DNA of 64,000 nt, taken from the NCBI RefSeq assembly GCF_001698815.1, contig NZ_LGSI01000068.1, forward strand, positions 124,001-188,000, read 5' to 3'. Positions 7,140-15,714 of the stretch are shown here, one piece after another (position 1 is the stretch's first letter; every line of letters begins with the position of its first letter). The position numbers and the translations under genes were made by a program. Source of the stretch: Pseudomonas syringae. Lineage in GTDB: Bacteria > Pseudomonadota > Gammaproteobacteria > Pseudomonadales > Pseudomonadaceae. Under the pieces are notes generated by a model. The model searched no databases and was not told the DNA's origin. It saw nothing but the letters and a program-made list of their open reading frames with translations.

Positions 7140-8240
7140 TTACAAGCCCTGCTGCAAGACTGGATCGTCCGGATTCTGCTGCTCCAGCTCGGCCAAAAGC
7201 ACCTGGACCATCTGTAATTGCCCGTTCTCTTTCCAGTAATTGATCAGCAATACCCGTGCGCGTCGGTTTCCTGGCTGACGCTTGAGAATTTCGATCAACT
7301 GTTTTTGCGCGGCCTCCAATTGGTCCAGATCATGAAGGGCAACCGCCAGGTCATAACGATAATCGTTGTTTTCCGGCTCCAGCTCCAAAGCCTTCGCCAG
7401 CCCCAATAGCGCGAATTCGGTCTGATCGTGCTGCAGCAGCCACATTCCCAACGCATGCTGCAGTCGCGCCGACTGCGGATGCCGCTCCAGAAGCTGCCTG
7501 AACAATTGCCGCGCCTTGTCGGTCTGCCCTTGTTTGTCCACCAGCTCGATCTGCGTCAAGGCGGCGTCCAGATTGTCCGGTTCAAGGGTCAACGCTAGCT
7601 GCACGCTGGCCAAGGCTTGAGCCGGTTGGCCCTGATGCATGGTCAGTCGTGCCAGTTGCAGTTGATTGGTAACGCTGGGTGGCTCGGTTTTCAAAGTAAC
7701 CGCATAGTCTTCGGCGCTTTTTTCCAGCGCTGCGTAATACAGCCCCAGATCATCAGGAGAAAGCCCGAGCAAGGCGCGGATTGCGCTGAACTTTACCGCT
7801 GGCTCCGGATCATCCAGCAAAGGACCAAGCAACAGGCTGCGCTGGTTGGGTGAAACCATCGTCGTGACCACTGATACAGCCGCCTGGCGCACCAGCGGTG
7901 AGTCGTTGTGCAGGTCGGCATCCACCAGTTTCAGGGCATTGGGACTGGGGTAATTGCCCAGTTCGGCCAACAGACTGGCGCGTCGGATATCCGACAGGTC
8001 GGTTCGTGCCAGTTGCTGATAGAGCACGCGAGCGGCGCCTGGCTTGCCGTTATGCGCCTGTTCGAGGGCCTCGGCATAGGTATGACCCAGCGGGGCCGAG
8101 ACGTTGGTCGACGGCGAGCTGCGCCAGACGAAAAATCCGAGAATCAGCAGGATCGGCAGAAGGGCAAGTGCGCCTCTTTTCAGCCAGAGACGTCGAGCAG
8201 TTACCTGAGAGGAAGAACCTGGTAAAGGCGATTTGGGCAT
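7140..8240 (-). CDS. Membrane-anchored HEAT/TPR repeat protein of unknown role
   Basis: Read from the ATG at 8240 the product is 366 aa; an alternative ATG at 8303 gives 387 aa but lies directly against the upstream operon's terminator. After a short basic cytoplasmic tail there is one membrane segment (GALALLPILLILGFFVW). A HEAT-like stretch with charged/leucine repeats follows (LVRQAAVSVV, AVKFSAIRALL), then at least three TPR units (AQALASVQLALTLEPDN, RQLFRQLLERHPQSA, LGLAKALELEPEN) to the C-terminus. Such proteins scaffold envelope complexes. It lies downstream of mexEF-oprN but is separated from it by a strong terminator, so co-function is not implied. Confidence 0.65.
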   Translation of the reverse strand: MPKSPLPGSSSQVTARRLWLKRGALALLPILLILGFFVWRSSPSTNVSAPLGHTYAEALEQAHNGKPGAARVLYQQLARTDLSDIRRASLLAELGNYPSPNALKLVDADLHNDSPLVRQAAVSVVTTMVSPNQRSLLLGPLLDDPEPAVKFSAIRALLGLSPDDLGLYYAALEKSAEDYAVTLKTEPPSVTNQLQLARLTMHQGQPAQALASVQLALTLEPDNLDAALTQIELVDKQGQTDKARQLFRQLLERHPQSARLQHALGMWLLQHDQTEFALLGLAKALELEPENNDYRYDLAVALHDLDQLEAAQKQLIEILKRQPGNRRARVLLINYWKENGQLQMVQVLLAELEQQNPDDPVLQQGL

Positions 8241-8308
8241 ACCGGTATCCGAGTCATGTCGGGTTGCAGCTTCGGGGAGTGATGGCCGACTGTCAAACGG
8301 CATGGCAT

Positions 8309-8343
8309 AAAAAAGCCCCGCGACCGGACAGTCGCGGGGCTTT
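8309..8343 (-). terminator. Terminator of the mexEF-oprN operon
   Basis: A 13-bp stem (8312-8324 with 8331-8343, GC-rich) is followed on the minus strand by a run of six T. It is 33 bases after the oprN stop. Confidence 0.9.
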
Positions 8344-8375
8344 CACATCCAGCTATTCAGCTACCTGACGGTGAG

Positions 8376-9770
8376 TCAGGCCCGAGGTTGCCAACCGCCG
8401 CCCATTGCCTTGTAAATCGCGACAATGCCACGGTACAAGTCGATTTCGGCCTGGGCCTGGGAGTCTTCAGCCGCCAGACGCTCGCGCTCTGCATCGAGCA
8501 AGACGAGGAAGTCTGCGGTGCCTTCCCGGTATTGAACCGAGGCCAGATTCGCCGCCGCGCGACTCGACTCGCTTTGGCGAATGATCGACAGCAAGCGTTG
8601 CTGGCGTTTGTCGTAGTCGCTGAAAGCGTTTTCCGATTCCTCCAGCGCCAGCAGCACTTGTTGCTCGTAGTTGGCCAGTGCGCCTTCGGCATCTGCATCG
8701 GCACCGCGAATGCGAGCCCGCACGCTGCCCAGATCGAACGCAGCCCAGGTAATGCTCGGCCCTAAAGCCCAAGCCTTGGCTGCCGAAGAACCAATCTGCG
8801 AGCCGCGTCCGGCGGTGAAGCCAAGGAAGCCGCTGAGGCTGACTCTCGGAAACAGATCAGCGGTTTCCACGCCGATTCGTGCGGTCGAGGAGGCCAGCTG
8901 CCGTTCGGCGGCCCAGACATCGGGGCGATGACGCAGCACCTGGGTTGGATCACCGATAGCCAGCTGTTTGGAAATGGCTGGCAGCTTCGACGGGCTCAAG
9001 TCGACGCTGAGGGTTTCCGGCCGCTCACCCAACAAGGTGGCGATCCGGTTACGCTGCCGGACCTGCTCGGCCTGCAGTTGCGGCACTGAAGCTTCCACCG
9101 CCGCCAGTCGCGCATCGGCACGCACCACGTCCAGCTCGTTGCCCACGCCTGCATCACGCAGTTGCGCTGTTACACCTCGGGAATCCTGTTGATTCTTGAG
9201 GTTGTCACGGGCAATGCGTTCGCGAAGCTGTGCGCCGCGCAACTGGCCGTAGGCATCGACCACTTCGGCAGTCAGAGTGACTTGCAGGTCGTACAAGTTG
9301 GCTTCGGCGGCGTCCTGATCGGCGTTGCTGGCTTCCAGTTGACGCTGGATGCGCCCGAACAAGTCGATCTCCCAGGCCATGTCCAGACCCAGGTCATAAC
9401 GTTCGCTGTGCACGCGCTGCTCGGTGATGCCCGGTTGTTGCCCTTTGGCCTGGTCACTGCTGACCCGGCTGGTAATGACCGGCATCGCATCGTTGCTGAC
9501 GTCGTCGCGGATGGCGCGGGCGGCCTTGAGTCGGGCGAAGGCCACGCGCAGTTCGCGGTTACCGTTGAGCGACTGAGCCACCAGTTTATTCAGGGTCGGG
9601 TCATCGAATTGCTGCCACCAGATGGCATCCAGACGGCTGCGATCATAATTGCCCTGAGCGGCCGCCGCGACTTTGGCCGGGGCCGTGTCGGGCGTTTTGT
9701 AGTCCGGTCCGACAGCACAGGCGGCCAGGGCCAGAACCAGCAGGCTCGGTAGAAACAGTTTTACGCTCAT
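8376..9770 (-). CDS. oprN: Outer-membrane efflux channel OprN
   Basis: A 464-aa TolC-like outer-membrane lipoprotein. The signal peptide ends in the lipobox LALAACAVGPDY, with Cys near residue 18. The family pattern of two outer-membrane-efflux repeats follows, including WWQQFDDPTLNKLVAQSL and LPAISKQLAIGDPTQVLRHRPDVWAAERQL. It is the last gene of a minus-strand operon and its start codon overlaps the mexF stop by four bases, so translation is coupled. Together with MexE and MexF it forms a tripartite pump, known in P. aeruginosa for chloramphenicol, fluoroquinolone and trimethoprim export. Substrate range here is inferred. Confidence 0.92.
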   Translation of the reverse strand: MSVKLFLPSLLVLALAACAVGPDYKTPDTAPAKVAAAAQGNYDRSRLDAIWWQQFDDPTLNKLVAQSLNGNRELRVAFARLKAARAIRDDVSNDAMPVITSRVSSDQAKGQQPGITEQRVHSERYDLGLDMAWEIDLFGRIQRQLEASNADQDAAEANLYDLQVTLTAEVVDAYGQLRGAQLRERIARDNLKNQQDSRGVTAQLRDAGVGNELDVVRADARLAAVEASVPQLQAEQVRQRNRIATLLGERPETLSVDLSPSKLPAISKQLAIGDPTQVLRHRPDVWAAERQLASSTARIGVETADLFPRVSLSGFLGFTAGRGSQIGSSAAKAWALGPSITWAAFDLGSVRARIRGADADAEGALANYEQQVLLALEESENAFSDYDKRQQRLLSIIRQSESSRAAANLASVQYREGTADFLVLLDAERERLAAEDSQAQAEIDLYRGIVAIYKAMGGGWQPRA

Positions 9771-12700
9771 TGATGCGTCTCCAGCTTCAGAGCCTTGTCA
9801 GCCTTGCGGGTTTCTTTACGTTCAACAAAGTTGCGGATCAGCACATAAAACACTGGCGTCAGCAGCAAGCCGAAGAAGGTCACACCCAACATCCCGGAGA
9901 ACACCGCTACACCCATGGCGTGGCGCATTTCAGCACCGGCGCCGCTGGAGAACACCAGCGGCACAACGCCCATGATGAACGCGAAGGAGGTCATCAGAAT
10001 CGGGCGTAACCGCAGGCGGCAAGCTTCGAGCACCGCAGCCAGTGGTGTCATGCCTTCGCTTTGTTTGTCCTTGGCGAACTCGACGATCAGAATCGCGTTC
10101 TTACAGGCAAGCCCCACCAGTACGATCAGTCCGATCTGGGTAAAGATGTTGTTGTCGCTGCCGGTCAGAATCACCCCGGTAATGGCCGACAACAGCGTCA
10201 TTGGCACGATCAGGATCACCGCCAGCGGCAGGCTCCAGCTTTCGTATTGAGCCGCCAGGACCAGGAACGCCAGCAGTACACAGAGCGGGAACACCAACAG
10301 CGCCGTGTTACCGGAGAGGATTTGCTGATAGGTAATCTCGGTCCATTCGTAGGTCATGCCGTTGGGCAATTCATCCTTGAGCAGTTTTTCCATGGCTGCC
10401 TGAGCCTGGCCCGAGCTGTAGCCCGGTGCTGCCGCGCCGTTGATTTCCGCAGTGATGAAACCGTTGTAGTGCATGACCCGGTCCGGGCCTGCGGTATCGG
10501 TGACATTGATGAAGGTTGCCAGCGGGACCATCTCGCCGACGTTGTTGCGGACCTTCAGCTGACCAATCTGATCGGCATCCTGACGGAACTGTTGTTCTGC
10601 CTGAACGTTGACCTGATAGGTCCGACCGAAGCGGTTGAAGTCGTTGGCATACAGCGAACCCAGGTAAACCTGCAGGGTGTCGAAGATGTCGCTGATGGCA
10701 ACCCCGTGGGTCTTGGCTTTTTCGCGATCGATTGCCGCATCGACCTGTGGCACGTTGACGGTGTAACTGGTGAACAACGCGGCCAACTCAGGAACGTTGT
10801 GGCTCTTGGTGATCACGTTCATGGTTTCTTTGTACAGCTCGTCGTACCCCAGGTTGCCCCGGTCTTCGATCTGCAGACGGAACCCGCCGATGGTGCCCAG
10901 ACCTTGTACCGGCGGCGGCGGGAAGATCGCCATGTACGCGTCCTGAATGGCGCCGTACTTGCCATTCAGCGCCCCGGCAATTGCGCCGGCGGACTGGCTG
11001 GCGTCCTTGCGTTGGTCGAACGGTTTCAGCGTCACAAACACGATGCCTGCGTTCGGGCTGTTGGTGAAGCCGTTGATCGAAAGACCAGGGAACGCAATCG
11101 CGCTCTCAACACCGTCCTGTTTCAGGGCGATATCCGACATGCGCTTGATGACATCTTCAGTGCGGTCAAGGCTTGCGGCATCTGGGAGTTGCGCGAAGGC
11201 CACCAGATATTGCTTGTCCTGCGGCGGCACGAAACCGGTTGGCGTGGTAGCAAAACCAAAATAGGTCAGCACCATCAATCCTGCGTAGAGGATCAGCGCG
11301 ATACCACTGCCACGGATCACGCGCCCGACGACGCCTACGTAGCTCTTGCTGGCCCGTTCAAATACTCGGTTAAAAGGCTTGAACAGCCATCCGCCAAGGA
11401 TTCGATCGAGGAATTTTGAAAAGCGGTCTTTGGGGGCGTCGTGAGCCTTGAGCAGCACTGCCGACAATGCCGGTGACAACGTCAGTGAGTTGAACGCCGA
11501 GATCACGGTCGAAATCGCGATTGTCAACGCAAACTGCTTATAGAACTGCCCCGTCAACCCGGAAATAAAGGCTGCTGGCACAAATACCGCACAGAGTACC
11601 AGCGCGGTGGCAATGATTGGCCCGGTGACTTCACGCATGGCGCGCTTGGTCGCTTCGACGGGGTTGTGCCCCAGTTCGATATTTCGCTCGACGTTTTCCA
11701 CCACCACGATGGCGTCATCGACCACGATCCCGATGGCCAGTACCAGGCCGAACAGCGACAACGCATTCAGCGAGAAGCCAAAAAGGTGCATCACAGCAAA
11801 GGTGCCGATCAGGGAAACCGGTACCGCAACCAAGGGGATGATTGACGCCCGCCAGGTCTGCAGGAACAGAATGACTACCAGAACCACCAGGATCAGTGCC
11901 TCAAACAGCGTATGAATTACCGCTTCGATAGAGCCTCGAACAAAGACAGTGGGGTCATAGGCGATGGCGTAATCCATGCCCTCCGGGAAGCCCTTCTTCA
12001 GTTCGGCCATTTTGGCGCGAACACCGTTGGAGATGTCGATGGCGTTGGAGCCAGGGCGTTGGAAAATCGGAATGGCCACGGCGGGCTGATTATCCAGCAG
12101 CGAACGCAAGGCGTACTGGTTGGAACCCAACTCGATCCGGGCAACATCACGCAGGCGAGTGATTTCGCCATCCGCGCCAGCGCGGATCACGATGTTCTCG
12201 AATTCCTCTTCACTGACCAGACGGCCCTGGGTGTTGATCGACATCTGGAAGCTGGTCGCAGACGGCGAGGGCGGAGCACCCAGCTGGCCGGCGGCTACCT
12301 GACGGTTTTGCTCGCGAATCGCGTTGACGACGTCGGTGGCGGTGATATTGCGCGAAGCGGTCTTGTTCGGATCCAGCCAGACCCGCAACGAGTAATCGCC
12401 CATGCCGAACAGCTGCACATCACCTACGCCGCCAAGACGCGCCAACTCATCCTTGATATTAAGGATGGCGTAGTTGGACAGGTAGAGCATGTCGTAGCGT
12501 TTGTCTGGCGAGGTCAAGTGGACCACCATCGTCAGATCCGGCGAAGCCTTGTCCACCGTGATACCGATGCGCGTTACTTCTTCGGGAAGTTTCGGCTCGG
12601 TCCGGGTCACACGGTTTTGCACCTGCACCTGGGCGTTGTCCAGATCAGTGCCCAGCGCGAAGGTGATCGTCAGGGTGATCTTGCCGTCAGCGGTGGATTG

Positions 12701-12946
12701 CGAAGACATGTACAACATGTTTTCGACACCGGTAATGGCTTGCTCAAGCGGTGCTGCGACGGTTTCACCGATGACTTTCGGGTTGGCACCCGGGAAGTTG
12801 GCGCGCACCACAACAGTGGGCGGCACGACTTCGGGGTATTCGCTGATGGGCAACTGGAACAGCGAGATGGCGCCAGCGATCAGAATCATCAACGACAGTA
12901 CTGCCGCGAAGATGGGTCGCGAGATAAAAAATTGCGAGAAATTCAT
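9767..12946 (-). CDS. mexF: RND efflux transporter MexF
   Basis: A 1059-aa inner-membrane proton/drug antiporter of the HAE1 type. It opens with MNFSQFFISRPIFAAVLSL, which matches remembered P. aeruginosa MexF almost word for word, and continues with the porter-domain motif LDNAQVQVQNRV. The transmembrane-4 motif GLVLAIGIVVDDAIVVVENVER carries the paired aspartates of the proton relay, and the second half repeats the fold. It starts 12 bases after mexE and overlaps oprN by four bases, so the three genes form one operon. Confidence 0.96.
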   Translation of the reverse strand: MNFSQFFISRPIFAAVLSLMILIAGAISLFQLPISEYPEVVPPTVVVRANFPGANPKVIGETVAAPLEQAITGVENMLYMSSQSTADGKITLTITFALGTDLDNAQVQVQNRVTRTEPKLPEEVTRIGITVDKASPDLTMVVHLTSPDKRYDMLYLSNYAILNIKDELARLGGVGDVQLFGMGDYSLRVWLDPNKTASRNITATDVVNAIREQNRQVAAGQLGAPPSPSATSFQMSINTQGRLVSEEEFENIVIRAGADGEITRLRDVARIELGSNQYALRSLLDNQPAVAIPIFQRPGSNAIDISNGVRAKMAELKKGFPEGMDYAIAYDPTVFVRGSIEAVIHTLFEALILVVLVVILFLQTWRASIIPLVAVPVSLIGTFAVMHLFGFSLNALSLFGLVLAIGIVVDDAIVVVENVERNIELGHNPVEATKRAMREVTGPIIATALVLCAVFVPAAFISGLTGQFYKQFALTIAISTVISAFNSLTLSPALSAVLLKAHDAPKDRFSKFLDRILGGWLFKPFNRVFERASKSYVGVVGRVIRGSGIALILYAGLMVLTYFGFATTPTGFVPPQDKQYLVAFAQLPDAASLDRTEDVIKRMSDIALKQDGVESAIAFPGLSINGFTNSPNAGIVFVTLKPFDQRKDASQSAGAIAGALNGKYGAIQDAYMAIFPPPPVQGLGTIGGFRLQIEDRGNLGYDELYKETMNVITKSHNVPELAALFTSYTVNVPQVDAAIDREKAKTHGVAISDIFDTLQVYLGSLYANDFNRFGRTYQVNVQAEQQFRQDADQIGQLKVRNNVGEMVPLATFINVTDTAGPDRVMHYNGFITAEINGAAAPGYSSGQAQAAMEKLLKDELPNGMTYEWTEITYQQILSGNTALLVFPLCVLLAFLVLAAQYESWSLPLAVILIVPMTLLSAITGVILTGSDNNIFTQIGLIVLVGLACKNAILIVEFAKDKQSEGMTPLAAVLEACRLRLRPILMTSFAFIMGVVPLVFSSGAGAEMRHAMGVAVFSGMLGVTFFGLLLTPVFYVLIRNFVERKETRKADKALKLETHQ

Positions 12947-12958
12947 CTATATAGTCCC

Positions 12959-14203
12959 TTAACCGCGTGGCGTAGCAGTGCTGGCGACTTTGACGGCCAC
13001 TTTAGGCGGCGTCACTTGCGGCAGATTGCTGGCTTCGAGGGCTTGGCGTTGTTTGAGAAGAGCGGCGAGGGTTTCAGCACTGGCCATCTGCGTGACTTCC
13101 GGGTCCACAGGTTGACCGGGACGTACGCGCTGCAGGCCTTTGACGACAATGGTGTCGTCTTTATTCAGGCCGTTGCGCACGATGCGCAAGCCTTCGACCT
13201 TCGGCCCCAGTTCAACCGGGCGATAAGCCGGTTTGTTGTCCTTGTCCATCACCAGGACAAATTTCTTGCCCAGATCGGTACCGACGGCCTCGTCGTTGAT
13301 CAGCACCGCTGAATACGTGCCGCTGCCGACCAGCTTGAGCCGCGCATACAAGCCTGGGGTATAGCTGCCGTCGGCGTTATCAAAGACTGCCCGACCGCGA
13401 ATGGTGCCGGTTTTCGGGTTGACCTGATTGTCGACGAAGTTCATCTGGCCTTCGTGGGGATTGCCTGTCTCGTTGGACAGCCCCAGATAGACCGGAGTGG
13501 TCTGGCCGCGTTGGCCCTTGCGTGCCAGGTCGGTGTACTTGAGGAACACGCGCTCGTCGGCATCGAAATAGGCGTAAACCTTGTCAGTCGATACGACGCT
13601 GGTCAACGCAGTGACATCGGCAGTCACGATGTTGCCTGCGGTGATTTCTGCACGGCTGACGCGGCCGCTGATTGGGGAGGTCACCCGGGTAAAGCTCAGA
13701 TTCAAACGGGCCAGATCAAGTTGGGCCTGGATCGCTGCCACGCCGGCCCGTGCTTCCTGGGCGCTGGTAGTGCGCGACTCGGCCAGTTCGGCAGAAATTG
13801 CGTTGTTGGTGCGCAGACGCTCGCCGCGTTGGGCTTCGTTATCAGTGCGGGTTGCGGTAGCGCGAACTTGCTGAAGCTGGGCTTCGAGGCGGCGAACCTC
13901 AGACTGGAACGGGCGGGGATCGATCTGAAACAGCAGATCGCCTTTCTTGACCAGGGCGCCATCGGTGAAGGCAACGGAATCTATCTGGCCGGAGACCCGT
14001 GGGCGGATTTCCACAGTTTCCGGCGCTTCGAGGCGTCCGGTGAACTCGTCCCATTCATTGATCGGTTGCTCCAGCACCTTGGCGACGCTGACTTTGGCAG
14101 CTGCCGGAGCCATCGTCGCCTCAGGCGCCCGACCGCAGGCGCTGATCACCACCAGGGCCAAGGCGGCGAGGGGGTAGCGCAAATGATTGAATGTCTGAGC
14201 CAT
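12959..14203 (-). CDS. mexE: Periplasmic adaptor protein MexE
   Basis: A 414-aa membrane-fusion lipoprotein that joins MexF to OprN. The signal peptide ends in VVISACGRAPE, a lipobox. The biotinyl-lipoyl half motifs (VEIRPRVSGQIDSVAFTDGALVKKGDLLFQID and LNLSFTRVTSPISGRVSRAEITAG) flank the alpha-helical hairpin, followed by the beta-barrel region. It is the first gene of the operon. In P. aeruginosa the operon is activated by MexT, which is encoded next to it; in this window mexT lies about 16 kb away. Confidence 0.94.
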   Translation of the reverse strand: MAQTFNHLRYPLAALALVVISACGRAPEATMAPAAAKVSVAKVLEQPINEWDEFTGRLEAPETVEIRPRVSGQIDSVAFTDGALVKKGDLLFQIDPRPFQSEVRRLEAQLQQVRATATRTDNEAQRGERLRTNNAISAELAESRTTSAQEARAGVAAIQAQLDLARLNLSFTRVTSPISGRVSRAEITAGNIVTADVTALTSVVSTDKVYAYFDADERVFLKYTDLARKGQRGQTTPVYLGLSNETGNPHEGQMNFVDNQVNPKTGTIRGRAVFDNADGSYTPGLYARLKLVGSGTYSAVLINDEAVGTDLGKKFVLVMDKDNKPAYRPVELGPKVEGLRIVRNGLNKDDTIVVKGLQRVRPGQPVDPEVTQMASAETLAALLKQRQALEASNLPQVTPPKVAVKVASTATPRG

Positions 14204-14284
14204 TGGAGAATCCGCCGATAGTATTGAGATGGGCGGATTCTGTTCTGAGGGGTGTTATTGCACGAATCGAATGAAGCAAAGGTG

Positions 14285-14305
14285 AATATCATTCGGAATG
14301 ATATT
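14285..14305. promoter_or_regulatory. 21-base perfect palindrome upstream of mexE
   Basis: Arms AATATCATTC (14285-14294) and GAATGATATT (14296-14305) pair perfectly around a single G. The centre is 92 bases upstream of the mexE start codon, in the only gap between mexE and the LysE-family gene. Its size and symmetry suit a dimeric repressor or activator. It is not the remembered MexT box (ATCA-N5-GTCGAT-N4-ACYAT). The protein that binds it is unknown. Confidence 0.5.
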
Positions 14306-14391
14306 GACCATCCTCCATCCGGTAACAATCGAAGACTATCAAAGTAACCGGCTGACAGCAGGATCACCCGGCTAAAAAATCAGTCAGACGG

Positions 14392-15027
14392 TTACTGGGG
14401 TCTGCCAGCCAGGGCCAGGCGGGCTCCGAACGCGATAAGCATTGCTGCGAATGTCCAGCGCTGCACAGTCTGCATCATCGGATGCCGTTCTATCCAGTAG
14501 CCCAAGGCGACGCCCGCCATCGCATAAATGAAATCGAACAGCAGCCCGATCACCACCAATACCACGCCAAGCAACAGGAATTGGCTGGGCACGCTGCCAG
14601 CGTCGGCCTGCACGAACTGCGGCAGCAACACCGAACAGAATAGCAGCGCCTTAGGATTGGTGATGTTGGTCAACAAACCGCGCCTCATGGCGGCAAGGTA
14701 GGCCATCGATGATGCGTCGGTTGCTGCCGTGGAGAGTTGCGGTGCGAGGGATGAGGCCCGCGCCAGCTTGATTCCCAGCCAGACCAGATACGCCACACCG
14801 ACCATTCTGACCACCTCAAAAGCCCAGGGCACCGTGTTGAGGAGTGTTGCAAGACCTGCCGCCGCCAATGTGACGTGGGCAGCGCGCGCCAGCCCCAAAC
14901 CTATTGCGGTAGCTATTGCTTGTCCGCGTCCTTGGGTGCTGGAGGTCTGCAGCAACAACACCATGTCAGGCCCTGGTACGAGAAAAACGACGAACAATGC
15001 GCCAATGAACATTCCGAGATTCGCCAT
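14392..15027 (-). CDS. LysE/RhtB family amino-acid exporter
   Basis: The chosen ATG at 15027 gives 211 aa, the usual family length; an upstream ATG at 15129 would add 34 residues that look non-homologous. The family N-terminus is present (GALFVVFLVPGPDMVLLLQTS with the PGPD motif), as is the central GLLTNITNPKALLF motif. Six hydrophobic segments predict an inner-membrane exporter of amino acids or related metabolites. It is divergent from an Lrp-type regulator, the standard arrangement for regulator-exporter pairs, so the neighbour probably controls it. Confidence 0.88.
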   Translation of the reverse strand: MANLGMFIGALFVVFLVPGPDMVLLLQTSSTQGRGQAIATAIGLGLARAAHVTLAAAGLATLLNTVPWAFEVVRMVGVAYLVWLGIKLARASSLAPQLSTAATDASSMAYLAAMRRGLLTNITNPKALLFCSVLLPQFVQADAGSVPSQFLLLGVVLVVIGLLFDFIYAMAGVALGYWIERHPMMQTVQRWTFAAMLIAFGARLALAGRPQ

Positions 15028-15171
15028 GCCTGCAAGCCGTCCGCCATTAAATGAGTAAGCCGGAATTATAATTTCTGACGGACCGGGGCATGTTGCGATG
15101 TACGTCGTCACGAGGGTGATTATTGGCATATCATGCTATTAAACATCATAGATAGTTGAGTTTATGCCAAT

Positions 15172-15654
15172 ATGAAACTCGATAACCTTGACCGGCGAAT
15201 TCTCAGTGCACTTCAGCGCGATGCCCGATTGACCAACGTGCAGCTCTCGGAAGAAGTGGGCTTGTCACCGTCCCCATGTCTGCGCCGTGTTCGCCTGCTT
15301 GAGGAGGCCGGCATCATCCGTGGTTATCACGCCGATGTGGATCGAGCCGGCATTGGCTTGGGGTTGACCGTATTCGTGGGAGTGAAGGTGGAGCGTCATC
15401 ATGACGAGGCATGGACCGCCTTTCGCAATGCGGTGGTTCTTTTGCCCGAGGTGGTGTCGTGCCACCTTGTATCCGGCGAATCCGATTTTCTCTTGCAGGT
15501 GCTGGTGCCGGATTTGTCGGCCTATGAGAGTTTTCTGCTCGGCTCGCTGCTGAAGCTGCCGGGCATCAGGGACATTCGGAGCAATTTCGCCATTGCCACG
15601 GTCAAGGCACAGGCAGCCATCCCACTTGGGCATCTGCCACACGCGACGCAATAA
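15172..15654 (+). CDS. Lrp/AsnC family transcriptional regulator
   Basis: A 160-aa regulator. The N-terminal helix-turn-helix covers residues about 5-55 (LDRRILSALQRDARLTNVQL, SPSPCLRRVRLLEEAGII). The C-terminal RAM ligand-binding domain includes VVSCHLVSGESDFLLQVLVPDLSAYESFL. It is divergent from the LysE-family gene over a 144-base gap rich in short AT repeats. By family precedent it senses an amino acid and switches on the exporter. The ligand cannot be read from the sequence. Confidence 0.92.
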   Translation: MKLDNLDRRILSALQRDARLTNVQLSEEVGLSPSPCLRRVRLLEEAGIIRGYHADVDRAGIGLGLTVFVGVKVERHHDEAWTAFRNAVVLLPEVVSCHLVSGESDFLLQVLVPDLSAYESFLLGSLLKLPGIRDIRSNFAIATVKAQAAIPLGHLPHATQ

Positions 15655-15714
15655 TCTCAATACGTGGTCAACAGGCGAGCGGGTCTGTCGATTACAAAGA
15701 CGTGAGGTTGAAGA

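Noticed and set aside
14313..14338. MexT-box-like sequence upstream of mexE
   Set aside because: Only about 10 of 15 defined positions agree with the remembered consensus, so it is mentioned in a finding but not listed as a feature.
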